DNA of 64,000 nucleotides from Stomorhina lunata (taxonomy: Eukaryota; Arthropoda; Insecta; Diptera; Rhiniidae), in contig OW121740.1 in NCBI GenBank assembly GCA_933228675.1, positions 33,386,292 through 33,450,291 on the forward strand, given 5' to 3'. Position 1 is the first letter of the stretch; each line of letters starts with the position of its first letter. Of this stretch, positions 35,440 through 46,957 are shown in pieces. A program made the translations under genes and the position numbers. The notes beneath the pieces are model-generated. The model did no database searches, was not told the origin of the DNA, and saw only the letters and a program-made list of their open reading frames with translations.

Positions 35440-38312
35440 AAAAAAATGTATTACAATTTTTTATTGAAAATTTTTCGTTATACAAATTTTCAATAGAAAA
35501 AGATAGAAAAATTTTCAATAAAATTTTTTTTAGTATAAAATCTATTAAAAGTTAGGAAATAAAAAATTTTTTAATAAAAAAACCCTCAGATGAAAATTGC
35601 TGAAAAGAAAATTTTCAATATAATAATTTCCAATAAAAAATGTGCAATGTTAAAATCTTTAATCAAAAATGTTCAAAAGAAAATTTTTAATATCAAAATG
35701 TTTCATAGAATCAAAATTTTCAATATAAAAATTTCAATAAAAATTTTTAGTATGAAAATTTTTAATGAAAAATTAAAAAAAAATTCAATATATAAAATTA
35801 CAATACAAAAGTTTTCAAGATAAAAATTTTTAATAGAAAAATTTTCAATTTTAAAATGTTTAATAAAATAAAAAGTAATTTTCAAATATTTAAATTTTTA
35901 TAAAAAATTGTCAAATTGTTAGTATAAACATTTTTGTAAAAAATTTAAATTTTCTATTGAAAATTTTTATTACAAAAATTTTTATTATACAAACTTTTAA
36001 TGAAAAATTAAAAATTCAATAGAAAAATTTTTAATACAAAATTGTTTAATATAAAAATTGTTGATGGAAGATATAAAAATCTGTAATTTTCAAAAGAAAA
36101 TTGTTATACCCTTCACCACCATAGTTGGAAAGGGTATTATAAGTTTGTGTTAATGTATGTAACGCATAGAAATATTTGTCTTGAGTCGATTTAGCGATGT
36201 CCGTCCGTCCGTCTGGACGGCTGGCTGGCTGGACCCCCATGTTAACCATGTACAGGTCGCAATTCTATACATAATTTGATGAAATTTGGCACAGATAATT
36301 TTGTTAAAAGTGAAACCATGGCTATTGAAATTCGTCAAAATCGGTCCATAATTTCTGGTACTTCCCATAGGTCCCACTTCACGGAATTGATATTTTGGCC
36401 ACAAATATCAATATTTTTTCACAAAATTTAAAATAAATACTGCTTATGCAAACCAAAATCACTGTACAAAATTTTGGTGAAATTGGTCTACATTTGACCA
36501 TAGCTCCAATATAAACTTATGTGTCAAAATGCTCTAAATGAGACAAAAATCACTAAAACGCTCTTAAATCTGGAGATTATGAGAATTTTTAGTTTATTTT
36601 TTGCAGACATTACTTTTGTAACAATTGTAATCAATTTGAAAAATTGCGAAATAATCGGTACACATTTGACCCTAGTCCATATAAGTCCAAATGATGGAAA
36701 CAGCTTTAATATATAAGTTTTGAGAAAATCTTTGTAGGATGGCAAAATTTAGAAAATATTTGTCTTCATACAGGAAAAAGAACACCTTTGACCTTAGTAG
36801 TGAAGGGTATCGTATGGTCGGGCTAGACCGAATATAGCACTTTCTTATTTGTTTAATATAAAAATGTTTGATAGAATAAAACTTTTGAATTGGAAATTTT
36901 TCACTATAAAAATTTTTAATATAAATATTTTTAATGAAAATATAAAAAAAAAATTCAATATAAAAATTTTAATAAAAAATTTTTCAATATAAAAAATTTT
37001 TAATAGCAGATTTTATGCAATTTAAATCTTTTTAATAAAATAGAAAGAAATTTTCTTATCTTAAATTTTCAAATATAAAAATTGTCCAATATAAAAATTT
37101 TCAAATTATTAGTATAAAAATTTATTATATTAAAATTTTCTATCGAAAATTTTTCATTATAAAAATTAAAAAAAAAAAAATTAAAAAAAAATTTTCAATA
37201 TAAAAATTTTGAAAAAAAATTTCGGTATAAAAATTTTCAAAATAGAAAGAAATTTTCTTATCCTAAATTTTCAAATTTAAAAATTATTCATTATAAAAAT
37301 TTTCAAATTATCAGTATAAAAATTCTTTATATTAAAATTTTCTATCGACAATTTTTCATTATAAAAATTAAAAAAAAAATAAATTCAAAAAAAAAATTTT
37401 CAATATAAAAATTTTGAAAAAAAAATTTCGGTATAAAAATTTTCAACACAAAATATTTCAATATTAAAATTTTTGATATAAGATTTTTCAATATAAAAAT
37501 TTTAAACAAAATAAAAATAAATTTCTTTATTCTAAATAAAAAGAAATTTTTTATTCAAATTTTCAAAAATTTTGAAATTATCAGCATAAAAATGGAAGTT
37601 TTATACAATATAAAATTTTTTAATGAAATAAAAAAAAAAATTTCTAATTCAAAATTTTTACATATAAAGATTGCCCAATATAACAATTTTCAAATTATCA
37701 GTTTGAATTTTTTTGTTTTATATTAAAATTTTCTGTTCAAAATTTTTCAACATAAAAATTCTCGTTAAAAAAAAAACTTTTAGTATTAAAATTTTTAATA
37801 GAAGATTTTTCAAAATATAATTTTTTTATATATTTGGGAATTAATTATTCGAACTTTTTTATAAAAAATAACAAATTTTTTCCTTTAAAATTTTTATATA
37901 TAAAAATTTGTACAAAAAATTCTTCAATTTAAAAATTTTCTATTGAAAATTTTTCATTATAAAAATTTTCAATATAAAATTTTTTTATGAGAATTTTTTA
38001 TTATAAAAATTTTCAATAAAATTTTATTTTTGTGAGAAATTTAAAAAAAGAAAAATATCAATATAAAAATGTTTAATAAGATAAAAAGAAATTTTATCTC
38101 TCAAAATTCAAATACGAAAATCTGTTTAGAAAATTTTTCAACCATTAAATTATCTGTATAATAGAAAATTTCAATCATTACAAAAAATTTCAGAAAAAAT
38201 TTTTCATTATCTAAAATTCTTTAGTATAAAAATTATAAATAAAAAAATTGTTGTTAGGAAAGTATTCAATAAAAAACTTTTAGTAAAAAATTAATTAAAA
38301 GAAAATTATCAA
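35440..38312. repeat. Degenerate AT repeat of ATTTTCAATATAAAAATTTT type, interrupted
   Basis: Poorly conserved repeats of AAAATTTT blocks separated by CAATATA, TAATATA or CTATTGA spacers. The array is split by a family D element (36104-36854) and resumes after it, and again in traces at 39052-39260 and 40200-40430. One segment near 37060-37230 is repeated at about 37245-37440. A short copy of TTTGGGAATTAATTATTCG sits at about 37833. Confidence 0.8.
36104..36854 (+). mobile_element. Dispersed repeat family D, longest copy D2 (about 750 bp)
   Basis: Begins TTATACCCTTCACCACCATA and ends with GTGAAGGGTATCG, then GGTCGGGCTAGACCG and a T-rich end, so both ends share an inverted ACCCTTCAC/GTGAAGGGT motif. 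The internal phrase GATGTCCGTCCGTCCGTC and several CAAAATCGGTCCATAA-type phrases recur in D3 and D4. It lies within the AT repeat, which fixes both borders. Frames at 36046-36249 and 36150-36404 are by-products. Confidence 0.78.
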
Positions 38313-38987
38313 TTTGGGAATTAATTATTCCAACTTAAGAATTGATTGAAAAATTAGGTTTAATCAGGCTTGAGTTCGTTTAACTTTCAAATTATTAATT
38401 TTGAAAAGTAATTGTGGAGAAAAACTGAAAAAATTATTTTTGAACTCGGCTCAGTGGATTGCAATTTCTGTCCCGCCACAGGACGTCATCAGCACTTAGC
38501 GCCCTCGACCACAGTCGAGTTGTCAAATTGCAGAGATAATCATCAATTTAACTCATTGAGTTTGATCGAACATCACTACGTTTAATTGATTGTGTATTCT
38601 CCTATTACTTGTTTTGCTCGAACTTTTCACTTGCCGTTGGTATGTAGAGAAGAACAAGACTTTTTGGTTTGATGCTATTTTTAGAATAGTAACAATGTTA
38701 ACAACATATGTATGTAAGTAAATTACATGAATGTATGTAAATGCAACGTGCCCTTTGCTTTTATTTATTTGGGAATTAATTATTCGAACTTTAGAATTGA
38801 TTGAAAAATTAGGTTTAATCAGGCTTGAGTTCATTTAACTTTCAAATTATTAATTTTGAAAATCTGAAAAGTAATTGTGGAGAAAAACTGAAAAAATTAT
38901 TTTTGAACGCGGCTCAGTGGATTGCAATTTCTGTCCCGCCACAGGACGTTATCAGCACTTAGCGCCCTCGACCACAGTCGAGTTGTC
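38313..38987. repeat. Direct duplication of about 215 bp
   Basis: 38313-38526 and 38769-38988 are near-identical: both run from GGGAATTAATTATTC through TTTAATCAGGCTTGAGTTC, GGCTCAGTGGATTGCAATTT and CCCGCCACAGGACG to CTCGACCACAGTCGAG. That last motif is a small hairpin. The interior is notably less AT-rich than the flanks. GGCTCAGTGG resembles a tRNA A-box, but no B-box follows. Confidence 0.85.
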
Positions 38988-39051
38988 AAATTTTCAAAAT
39001 TAATAATTTGAAAGTTAAATGAACTCAAGCCTGATTAAACCTAATTTTTCA
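38802..39051. repeat. Perfect 61-bp inverted repeat around a 128-bp loop
   Basis: 38802-38862 and 38991-39051 are exact reverse complements over 61 bases, enclosing the 128-bp less AT-rich segment. The upstream direct copy (38313-38526) has only one arm, and that arm differs at one site (GTTCGTTT against GTTCATTT). The second arm here was therefore probably made recently by inverted copying. Confidence 0.93.
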
Positions 39052-39170
39052 TTCGAAAATTATCAATTTAATAATTTTGAATATTACAATTTACAATGAA
39101 TGATTTTCAAAACAAAAATTTTCGATAGAAAATTTTTCATTATAAAAATGTTTTATTCTTAAAATTAGTA

Positions 39171-40190
39171 ATACAAATATTTTTGATAGATTCAATAAAA
39201 AACATTTTAGAATTCAGAAGATAATATTCAATATAAACATTTTTAATGAAACATTTTTCAAAAAGAAAAGTATTCTCATTTGATCCCAGTATATTACATT
39301 TATTTATCGATAAAAGCCATGAAAAGTTTGTGGGGACAACCAATTAATCGACGCGTTTCGGTGGTTGGTAAGGCCATTATCGTCGGAAGGAGTATCCCAA
39401 CTTTTAGACAGATTAAAATTCTCGCATTATTACCTATTTTACAAACACAATTATTACGAATTATGTTTGTAACTCAAAGGTTAAAGGTCAGATTATCGAC
39501 TGAACAAAAGTAAATACAAATATTTTCAATAAACAAAATTTTTAGAATTCAGAAGAAAATATTTAATATAAACATTTTTAATGAAACATTTTTCAAAAAG
39601 AAAAGTATTCTCATTTGATCCCAGTATATTACATTTATTTATCGATAAAAGCCATGAAAAGTTTGTGGGGACAACCAATTAATCGACGCGTTTCGGTGGT
39701 TGGTAAGGCCATTATCGTCGGAAGGAGTATCCCAACTTTTAGACAGATTAAAATTCTCGCATTATTACCTATTTTACAAACACAATTATTACGAATTATG
39801 TTTGTAACTCAAAGGTTAAAGGTCAGATTATCGACTGAACAAAAGTAAATACAAATATTTTCAATAAACAAAATTTTTAGAATTCAGAAGAAAATATTTA
39901 ATATAAACATTTTTAATGAAACATTTTTCAAAAAGAAAAGTATTCTCATTTGATCCCAGTATATTACATTTATTTATCGATAAAAGCTATGAAATGTTTG
40001 TGGGGACAACCAATTCCTCGACGCGTTTCGGTGGTTGGTAAGGCCATTATCGTCGGAAGGAGTATCCCAACTTTTAGACAGATTAAAATTCTCGCATTAT
40101 TACCTATTTTACAAACACAATTATTACGAATTATGTTTGTAACTCAAAGGTTAAAGGTCAGATTATCGACTGAACAAAAGTAAATACAAA
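39171..40190. repeat. Three tandem copies of a 335-bp unit
   Basis: Units repeat with an exact 335-bp period (77-codon frames at 39280, 39615 and 39950). Copies 1 and 2 give identical translations. Copy 3 differs by four or five bases, all inside about 40 bp near 39987-40020. The frames start at TTG; the first ATG is codon 14, leaving 64 codons. The conserved frame follows from recent duplication and is not evidence of a gene. Confidence 0.92.
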
Positions 40191-41637
40191 TATTTTTCAG
40201 TTTTATCTTCCTTCACTTTTTAATGGAAAATTTTGAATGGAAACTTTAATAAATAATTAACAATAATGGAAGTGCTGAAATTATTCAATACAAATTTTGA
40301 ATAGAAAATTTTTATATATAAAAGATTTAAATTTAGATAATGTTCGATGCAAAAATTTTTAATAGTTACGTTTTGAGTTTAAAAATTCTAAATATAAAAT
40401 TTTTTAGAGCGAAAGAATTCAATATCCAATATCCAATATGCTTCTACCATCTCCTTATAACACAAAACTTTAAAAGCAACTTAAGAAAAATCTTCTTCAC
40501 CCATTAATTCTCTGCTTCATTTTAACCGAGTCAATCACCAGTGATTGCTTTTAGCAAACAATAGGACCATAAAATTCTCCACAATTGCATGTACCAGAGA
40601 CTTTACAATGTCAATACAATTGTTGCTGTACATAGGTTTTCTCTACACAAACAGAAAGAAACAAAGCAACAAAACCAACTCCATTTAAAAGCTACAATAT
40701 AAAACCCGATTCCAACATACCCACGTCACTAAAAATAGCATTTATGGCAATTTAAGTGCTTCTCGCTTGGCTGTTTCCTACTACTTGTGCCATTCAAGGA
40801 GGGATCGTATAGTCAAACATTTTAGCCATAAAGGTGTTTAACTGTACAACAACACGTTCTTGAAGTATGAACATAAAAATAAAAGAAATACATAAACCGT
40901 CAACACCATCACCCACTCACTACCACACACCGCCTTAAACTTAAAGCCGGCATCAATGGTTGACATACAATAAAAACAAAATATAAGTATAAGTATTGTG
41001 GTATTTAAAAAAAGCAAATAAGTAAATGAAAAGGCTAAATAAATATAAAAAATATCGAATAAAAACGAAAAAAAAGTCTTAAACCACACAACCATAATAT
41101 AAGCAAATAAAAAAAATATATATCCCTAACTATAAAATTTATGTACAATATAAGAAAGAAAATGTAATGAAATGAAATGATGCAATGAGCCAGTAGATTT
41201 TTCAGCAATAAATCTCTTATAGATTACAAATGTTACAGGAAAAGCAAAAAAGCCAATGACGGCGACTCATCATTACTTGCAAGGATTTAAGCTTTATTTA
41301 TTAACAATTTATAGAGTTGGCTAGCAAATATTTATTTATAACAATACAACAATATATTTTATTTATCTTGGATTTGTTGCAACAAGAACTATTAAGTTTT
41401 TTTTTGATGATATTTAGGATAGAATGATAAGGATATTTTTTGTGAGTTTGTGCATTTGGGTTGACTATACGGTAGATGGTAGAAGAAATTTGTTTCCGAA
41501 GAAGACAGTTACAAATTATGATAGTCTATGTTTATGTTAGTCTTCAAATTTGTAGTATAAGAATTCAAATATAGGAAGACTGACCCGCTGAGATTACAAA
41601 GGTAAAAGGGGGTATTCGAAGTATAAGTTACAAGATA
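40191..41637. other. AT-rich intergenic DNA, nothing identified
   Basis: Residual AT repeat to about 40430, then unique sequence. No credible gene. Confidence 0.5.
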
Positions 41638-41639
41638 TA

Positions 41640-42935
41640 CCCAGCAAAACTTTGGTAATGGCAAGTACTCTGATAACTGGTTACCTTGTAACGACTACAA
41701 CATACCATCCGAATAAATAATAAGTTATTACAGAAGTACTTATTTGTAATTAAGATGGTAATTTAAACTGAATGGCCCCGGTTCAAATCCCACCAAGGGC
41801 AACAATTTTTTTTAGTTTTTTTTTTATTAGAAGAGTCTTTTTAAATGATTTTTGAATTTTAAGAACTTAAATATTATCTTCTGTAAAAAAATTTTGTAAA
41901 ACTAACTCACGTTAATGAAAAAATACCATCATGAGTCAAATTTGATTATGTAGGGGATTTTGAATACCAAACACGATTCTAATTGGTCTTAACTTGGTAA
42001 GCCCAACTTATCTGGGTCATCCTTCATCTCAACTGTGGACACACACCTCCTCATGGTATCACCCGGGGAGCTAGTTTAACACCCATTAATATTGTGAGTT
42101 AACATGTTCCGAGAGATGTCCCATAAGATCGATAAAAATGGGTTAGGATTACCCAAAAAAAAAAAAAATACAATGAAGAGGATAAAATTAGAATTGAAAT
42201 GTCCCACTACCTAATATTAGAGGAGGATGTCCGAAACTTCGATAGAAAGACCAAGTAGAGGAACATTTTTCAAAGCTTGGCCTATAAAAAAAAGAATATT
42301 CGCACAAGATCGAAATCCATGGAATTCTAAAATATGCTCGGACTTTGACCTTAACAGGTTGTAACTAGAGGCCATTTAAGTAAGTAAGAGTCAATCTTAT
42401 GTAAAAACTTATCCAAAAAAGAAGATTTAAATTGTTTAAGTTTTAAAATAATTTTAAAAAAGTTTTAAAATAATTACAAAAAATCGTATAAAAATATTTT
42501 TCCAAAAATTACAACAAAGCAAAAAAAAGCAGGCAAAAACAAAGTTATTTTCACATGATTTTGGATCTAAAAATGAAAATTGTTTATATTAATTATAAGC
42601 TGCCAAGTTTTCAACATATGAAGTAGCTCAATGGAAGAGTCTCCGCCTAGCAGTCGTAGGGTCTGGGTTCGAGCCCCCATGGGATCATAAAAAAATTTTG
42701 TATTTCGTTTAAAAATATATGTTTTTAATAAAACAACAACAAAAAAGTTGTTGCTGTTGTTGTTGTTGCTTTCAAATTGCTTACCCAAGTCATTACTTTT
42801 CTGCAATTGGTAAGTACTTGCCTCCAATGACATCCCCATGTTAATGTAATGACTTAAACAGCGAATGAGTAAGTAGTTCGTGTTCAATAGTTTAACTGTT
42901 TAACTCATTATTTGGTAATGAAAAGTTTTACTGGG
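41640..42935 (+). mobile_element. Family E element, complete copy E3 (about 1.3 kb, TA-flanked)
   Basis: Left end CCCAGCAAAACTTTGG and right end, inverted, CCCAGTAAAACTTTTC, flanked by TA at 41638-41639 and 42936-42937. TA duplication with short inverted ends suggests a non-autonomous Tc1/mariner-type element. It contains a B-box-like GGTTCAAATCC near 41780 and the tRNA-like segment at 42617-42686. No transposase frame; the 106-codon minus frame over the right end is just the tRNA-like sequence read backwards. Confidence 0.8.
42617..42686 (+). other. tRNA-like segment, second copy, inside E3
   Basis: Matches 34401-34470 with about five differences: A-box TAGCTCAATGG, B-box GGTTCGAGCCC unchanged. 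The better preservation of the B-box than of the stems is compatible with a decaying tRNA-derived sequence. Confidence 0.7.
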
Positions 42936-42937
42936 TA

Positions 42938-43919
42938 GTTTTAAATAAGAGTCAGTTTTTAATATGGTATAATAAACTATTGTTGTTTAAAATGGCTGTC
43001 CTACCTTGGAGCTTCCCTATAAATTTTTAATGAACTTAAAGACTCTAAAAAATAATCATGAATTTGACTAAAATTTTTCTGATTTCTCACACTGAGATTT
43101 AGTTATTGACAGAGTGTTCTTGTGTAAATAAGTGATGGGCTACACTATAGGTGAAACTGTGTATTTTTTGGTTTTTTCCAATATTAATATAACACCCTTT
43201 TTTAAGTCATCTTATCAATGGTAATTTTAAAGACACTTTAATAACACTGTGATACACCAAAATTATTCCGGGGTATTGATATCAATTCTGTCTTGCTGGT
43301 ATCAATTCTGTCTTGCTGGAGTCCGTGAAAAACGGAAATACCTATGGTTTTTTAAGGTTAATTCTAAAAGTGATTTTATAACAGTAAATGTAGCAAAAAA
43401 CAGGTTTTCTTAGATCTTCAAAATAAGCATAACATTTTTGTTTGATGATAAGTACTTGAACTAATACTGAACCGATTGGCAATCTACGGAACTCAATAAG
43501 ACAAGATAAAAACTAATTTTAAGTCGAAACATCTACAAAAATATCAATAATCCGATTAGCTAACAACGGTAAAATAACAATCTGATCTACACTGGGTTCT
43601 GCCTACTTCAGTATTGAAAACTAGAGTACTTATGCTGGCACAGATATATACTACATGAGAATTATATTTATATTACTTGCTAGCTTTTTGGATCTGGTGT
43701 TGTCCGGATTGTTAATGAAAATCTTTAAATTTTATCCATTGCCTAAATCCATCAATTTAAAGTTAAGGAATACAATGTATACCCTATATGGGCGGTTACG
43801 CCCACTTGAAACTCCAAATTTTTTTCGGCCTATGTAAATTCGAAAAGCTATATACAAATTTTCTAGAAATGTCTGTCTGATGGTATACTAGTCAGTTATC
43901 TTCACTCAATTATTAATTA
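42938..43919. other. Intergenic DNA with a 20-bp tandem duplication
   Basis: TATCAATTCTGTCTTGCTGG is duplicated head to tail at about 43279-43320. Otherwise nothing recognised. Confidence 0.5.
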
Positions 43920-44290
43920 TTAAATAATCACTAGACAATTATCAAACAATCGTCAAATAATCATCAAATAATCGTCTAAAATTTTAAAACTAACTAATAA
44001 AACAAAAAATTGTCAAACAATCATTTAACAATCATTGACAATTGTCAAATAATCGCTAAACTCTCATCAAACAATCATTAAACAATCGTTAAAGAATCAT
44101 AAAGTAGCCGGAAAATACTCGCCAGTCAATCGTCAAACAATTATCAAAAACCATTTAACATTCGTCCGTCAATCAAGCATCAGACAACTATCAAACAATC
44201 ATTTAACAATTGTAAAATAATCATCAAACAATTGTCAAATAGTCATCAGTCAGTCGACAAAACATTATTAAACAATCGCTAAATATTACC
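43920..44290. repeat. Degenerate 11-bp minisatellite (AACAATCATCA type)
   Basis: Recurring AACAATCATCA, AAATAATCGTC and AATTGTCAAAC units of about 11 bp over 370 bp, increasingly diverged toward the middle. Confidence 0.75.
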
Positions 44291-44299
44291 AATATCCTT

Positions 44300-44935
44300 C
44301 CAGGGTCTGTAATGATGTATGTAACGCATAGATATATTTATTTTAGACCCACCTTTTAGTATGTCAATAGACTTAGACTTTTTGAGTCGATTAAGCGATA
44401 TCAGTATGTCCGTCCATCTGGCTGGACGGCTGGCTGGATGGACCCCATGTAAACCATGTAATCCAAGTACAGGTCGCAATTCTAAAGATAATTTGATGAA
44501 ATTTGGCACAGATAATTTTGATAATGGGACCATGACTATTGAAATTCATCAAAATCGGTCCATTTCGTTTAAATCAGTTCACATTTGACCATAGCATACA
44601 AACTCTTCTGTCAAAACGCACTAAATGAGACAAAAATCACTAAAACGAAAGAATTTAAACTTTTTTTGCATACATAATTTTTGTGACAACCAATCAATTT
44701 GCCTAATTTCGAGACAATCGATTAACATTTGACCCTACCTCTCATATAAGTCCAAATGACGAAACATGCTTATATATATAAGTTTTGAGAAAATGTTTGT
44801 ATGATGGCAAAATTTGGCAAATATTTTTTTTTGCAGAAAAAAAGAACACCTTTGGCCTTAGTGGTGAAGGGTATCGTATGGTCGGGTTTGACCGACTATA
44901 GCACATTTTTACTTGTTTTTTATTAAGAATTTTTA
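44300..44935 (+). mobile_element. Dispersed repeat family D, copy D3, left end lost
   Basis: Aligns with D2 from GTATGTAACGCATAGA onward and ends with GTGAAGGGTATCG and GGTCGGGTTTGACCG. The terminal TTATACCCTTCACC part is missing, replaced by the 11-bp minisatellite. A stretch with CTTTTAGTATGTCAATAGAC is present here but absent from D2. Confidence 0.75.
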
Positions 44936-45132
44936 CTTGTTTCTTATTAAAAATCTTTCTGATCGGACCAAATTAGTTTACTCTATAGCCCACTTTGTTA
45001 TCGATAGATATGTCCTTAAACATTGTTTTAAAAACATAGCTACTCTTCTACCACTTCAAAAAAAAACTCATTTCCGCCACTGTGCAATATAGTGAACCTT
45101 ATACACATGTTATATTCTGTGGCTTGGTGTTA

Positions 45133-45676
45133 AAAGGGCCAATGTCAGTTTTCGGATGTTTTGAGTTAGTCATTGCATTAGGTTCCTTTTTTTACTCCCT
45201 TTTATTTTGTTCCAACAGAAAATCTTTAACGCATCCCAGAACTGCTTCATGTCAACAATTTATTTTACATTTTTTTAGCAATTTTATACCATATCTTATT
45301 AGATATATATGTTACAAATTATGAGATAAATACATACATATATCCTCTAAGTTCAATAATATTTGTAGAAATATGACAAACAGTTGCTAAATAATATTGT
45401 TTTTTTTGTCAATATTTCCTTGTAAAATTGCCAATGTTACAGAAAAAATTATAAAATGTAAAAATTAGTTAGTGTCAAAAGGGCCAATGTCATATTTTTT
45501 TTTTTTAATTTGTATCGTTTTCAAAGAGTTGATTTTACCATGCCCTCTGTAGGATCATTATACATGTCCAACCCAGAGCGAAACTTGGAAATTAGCTGAG
45601 CTATAAGGAAAATAAAATCTTATAAAAATTTTATTTCTGATTTTCTCAAAACTAGTTTTTTTGACATTGGCCCTTT
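45133..45676. mobile_element. 544-bp TIR element flanked by TA
   Basis: Perfect 15-bp inverted ends AAAGGGCCAATGTCA with TA on both sides (45131-45132 and 45677-45678). A further copy of the left end lies inside at about 45478-45492 in the same orientation. This suggests that an element inserted next to, or was duplicated from, another of its kind. No transposase frame; probably a Tc1/mariner-type miniature element. Confidence 0.75.
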
Positions 45677-45708
45677 TAGCATCAAGACACAGATTTAAAA
45701 TATTATTT

Positions 45709-46112
45709 AGATTATCCTAAAGGTATGCTACATAAATGTTTTTAAAATATCTTACATTTTGATCGATATCGATTGCGGCGAGTTGGGCCCAGGAGCAAAA
45801 TTACCGCTTTCAATATCGATCGAAAACTCAGACTTTTAAGGGAAAATTGTGAAGTATACTTTAGGGATTTTCAAAGTTACTTCGATGCAAAAACTTTATT
45901 GAAATTTGGTATCCATTTTAATTCGTTTTTAAAAATATATATTGTTCAATTAAAACTCTTTTACTATTGTTCACCTTTTGGCAAATAACTTCAAAAAAAT
46001 ATAGTAAACTGTGCATCTTTTAAATAATTTTGATTATCCTTAAAGTAAGCTATACAAATGTTTTAAAAATATCTAAGATTTCGATCGATATCGAATGCCG
46101 TAATCTGGCTCC
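45709..46112. mobile_element. Family C in tandem: right end of one copy joined to a full copy
   Basis: 45709-45790 is a family C right end (TTTTGATCGATATCGATTGC, then GGGCCC). It runs directly into a full-length copy at about 45791-46112 with the TTTAAGGGAAAATTGTGAAG and CGAATGCCGTAATCTGG parts. With the pair at 1-405, this shows that family C occurs both singly and head to tail. Confidence 0.78.
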
Positions 46113-46319
46113 AGATCTTCGAATCTGTCGAAGTATATAGAAGATCTATCTATAGTAAAATGCTAGATAAAATATTGAACGCCATTGGACGGACCTATTA
46201 TCAAATTAACAGTTCTATAAAATTTTCTTTAAGTGAAATAATAATTATAGCATTTCTTAAATTTTTCAGGCTAACACACGACGTCCAAAAGAGTCTGTTA
46301 CCGGCGAAGTTATTGACAA

Positions 46320-46957
46320 AGTCATTTGGACTTATATGAGAGCTAGGGTCGAATGTGGACCGATTATCCCAAAATTTGGTAAATTGATTACAGTTTTTAC
46401 AAAAATTATGTATGCAAAAAATAAACTTAAAATTCTCATTGTCTTCGGATTAAGTAGCGTTTTAGTGAATTTTGTCTCATTTAGTGCGTTTTGATAAAAG
46501 AGTTTGTATGGGAGCTATGGTCAAATGTAAACCGATTTCAACGAAATTTAGTACGTTAATTTAAATTTACATGAGTATCTGTTTAAAATTTCATGAAAAA
46601 ATATTGATTTTTGTGGCCAATATATCAATTCCGGGAAGTGCGACATATGGGAGGTACCATAAATAATGGACCGATTTTGATGAATTTCAATAGCCATGGT
46701 CCCATTATGAAAAAAATTATCTGTGCCAAATTTCATTAAATTAAATATCTTTAGAATTGCGACCTGTAGTTTGATTACAAGGTTTATATGGGGGTCCAGC
46801 CAGACGGACGGACGGACATCGCTAAATCGACTCAGAAAGTGATTCTAAGCCTGTTGGTATACTAAAATATGGGTCTAAGACAAATATTTCTATGCGTTAC
46901 ATGCATCAGCACAAACTTATAATACCCTTTCCACCTATGATGGTGAAGGGTATAATG
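46320..46957 (-). mobile_element. Dispersed repeat family D, copy D4
   Basis: Inverse of D2: GACGGACGGACGGACATCGC near 46805, GCGTTACATGCATCAG near 46897, and ATACCCTTTCCACC then GGTGAAGGGTAT at the right end. The part corresponding to the D2 right terminus is missing. Just left of it (46262-46308) is a short stretch of balanced composition after TTTTTCAG. Confidence 0.75.

Noticed and set aside
39280..40183. Three 77-codon frames as a tandem gene family
   Set aside because: Starts are TTG, not ATG, and the conservation equals that of the surrounding DNA unit. No domain recognised.
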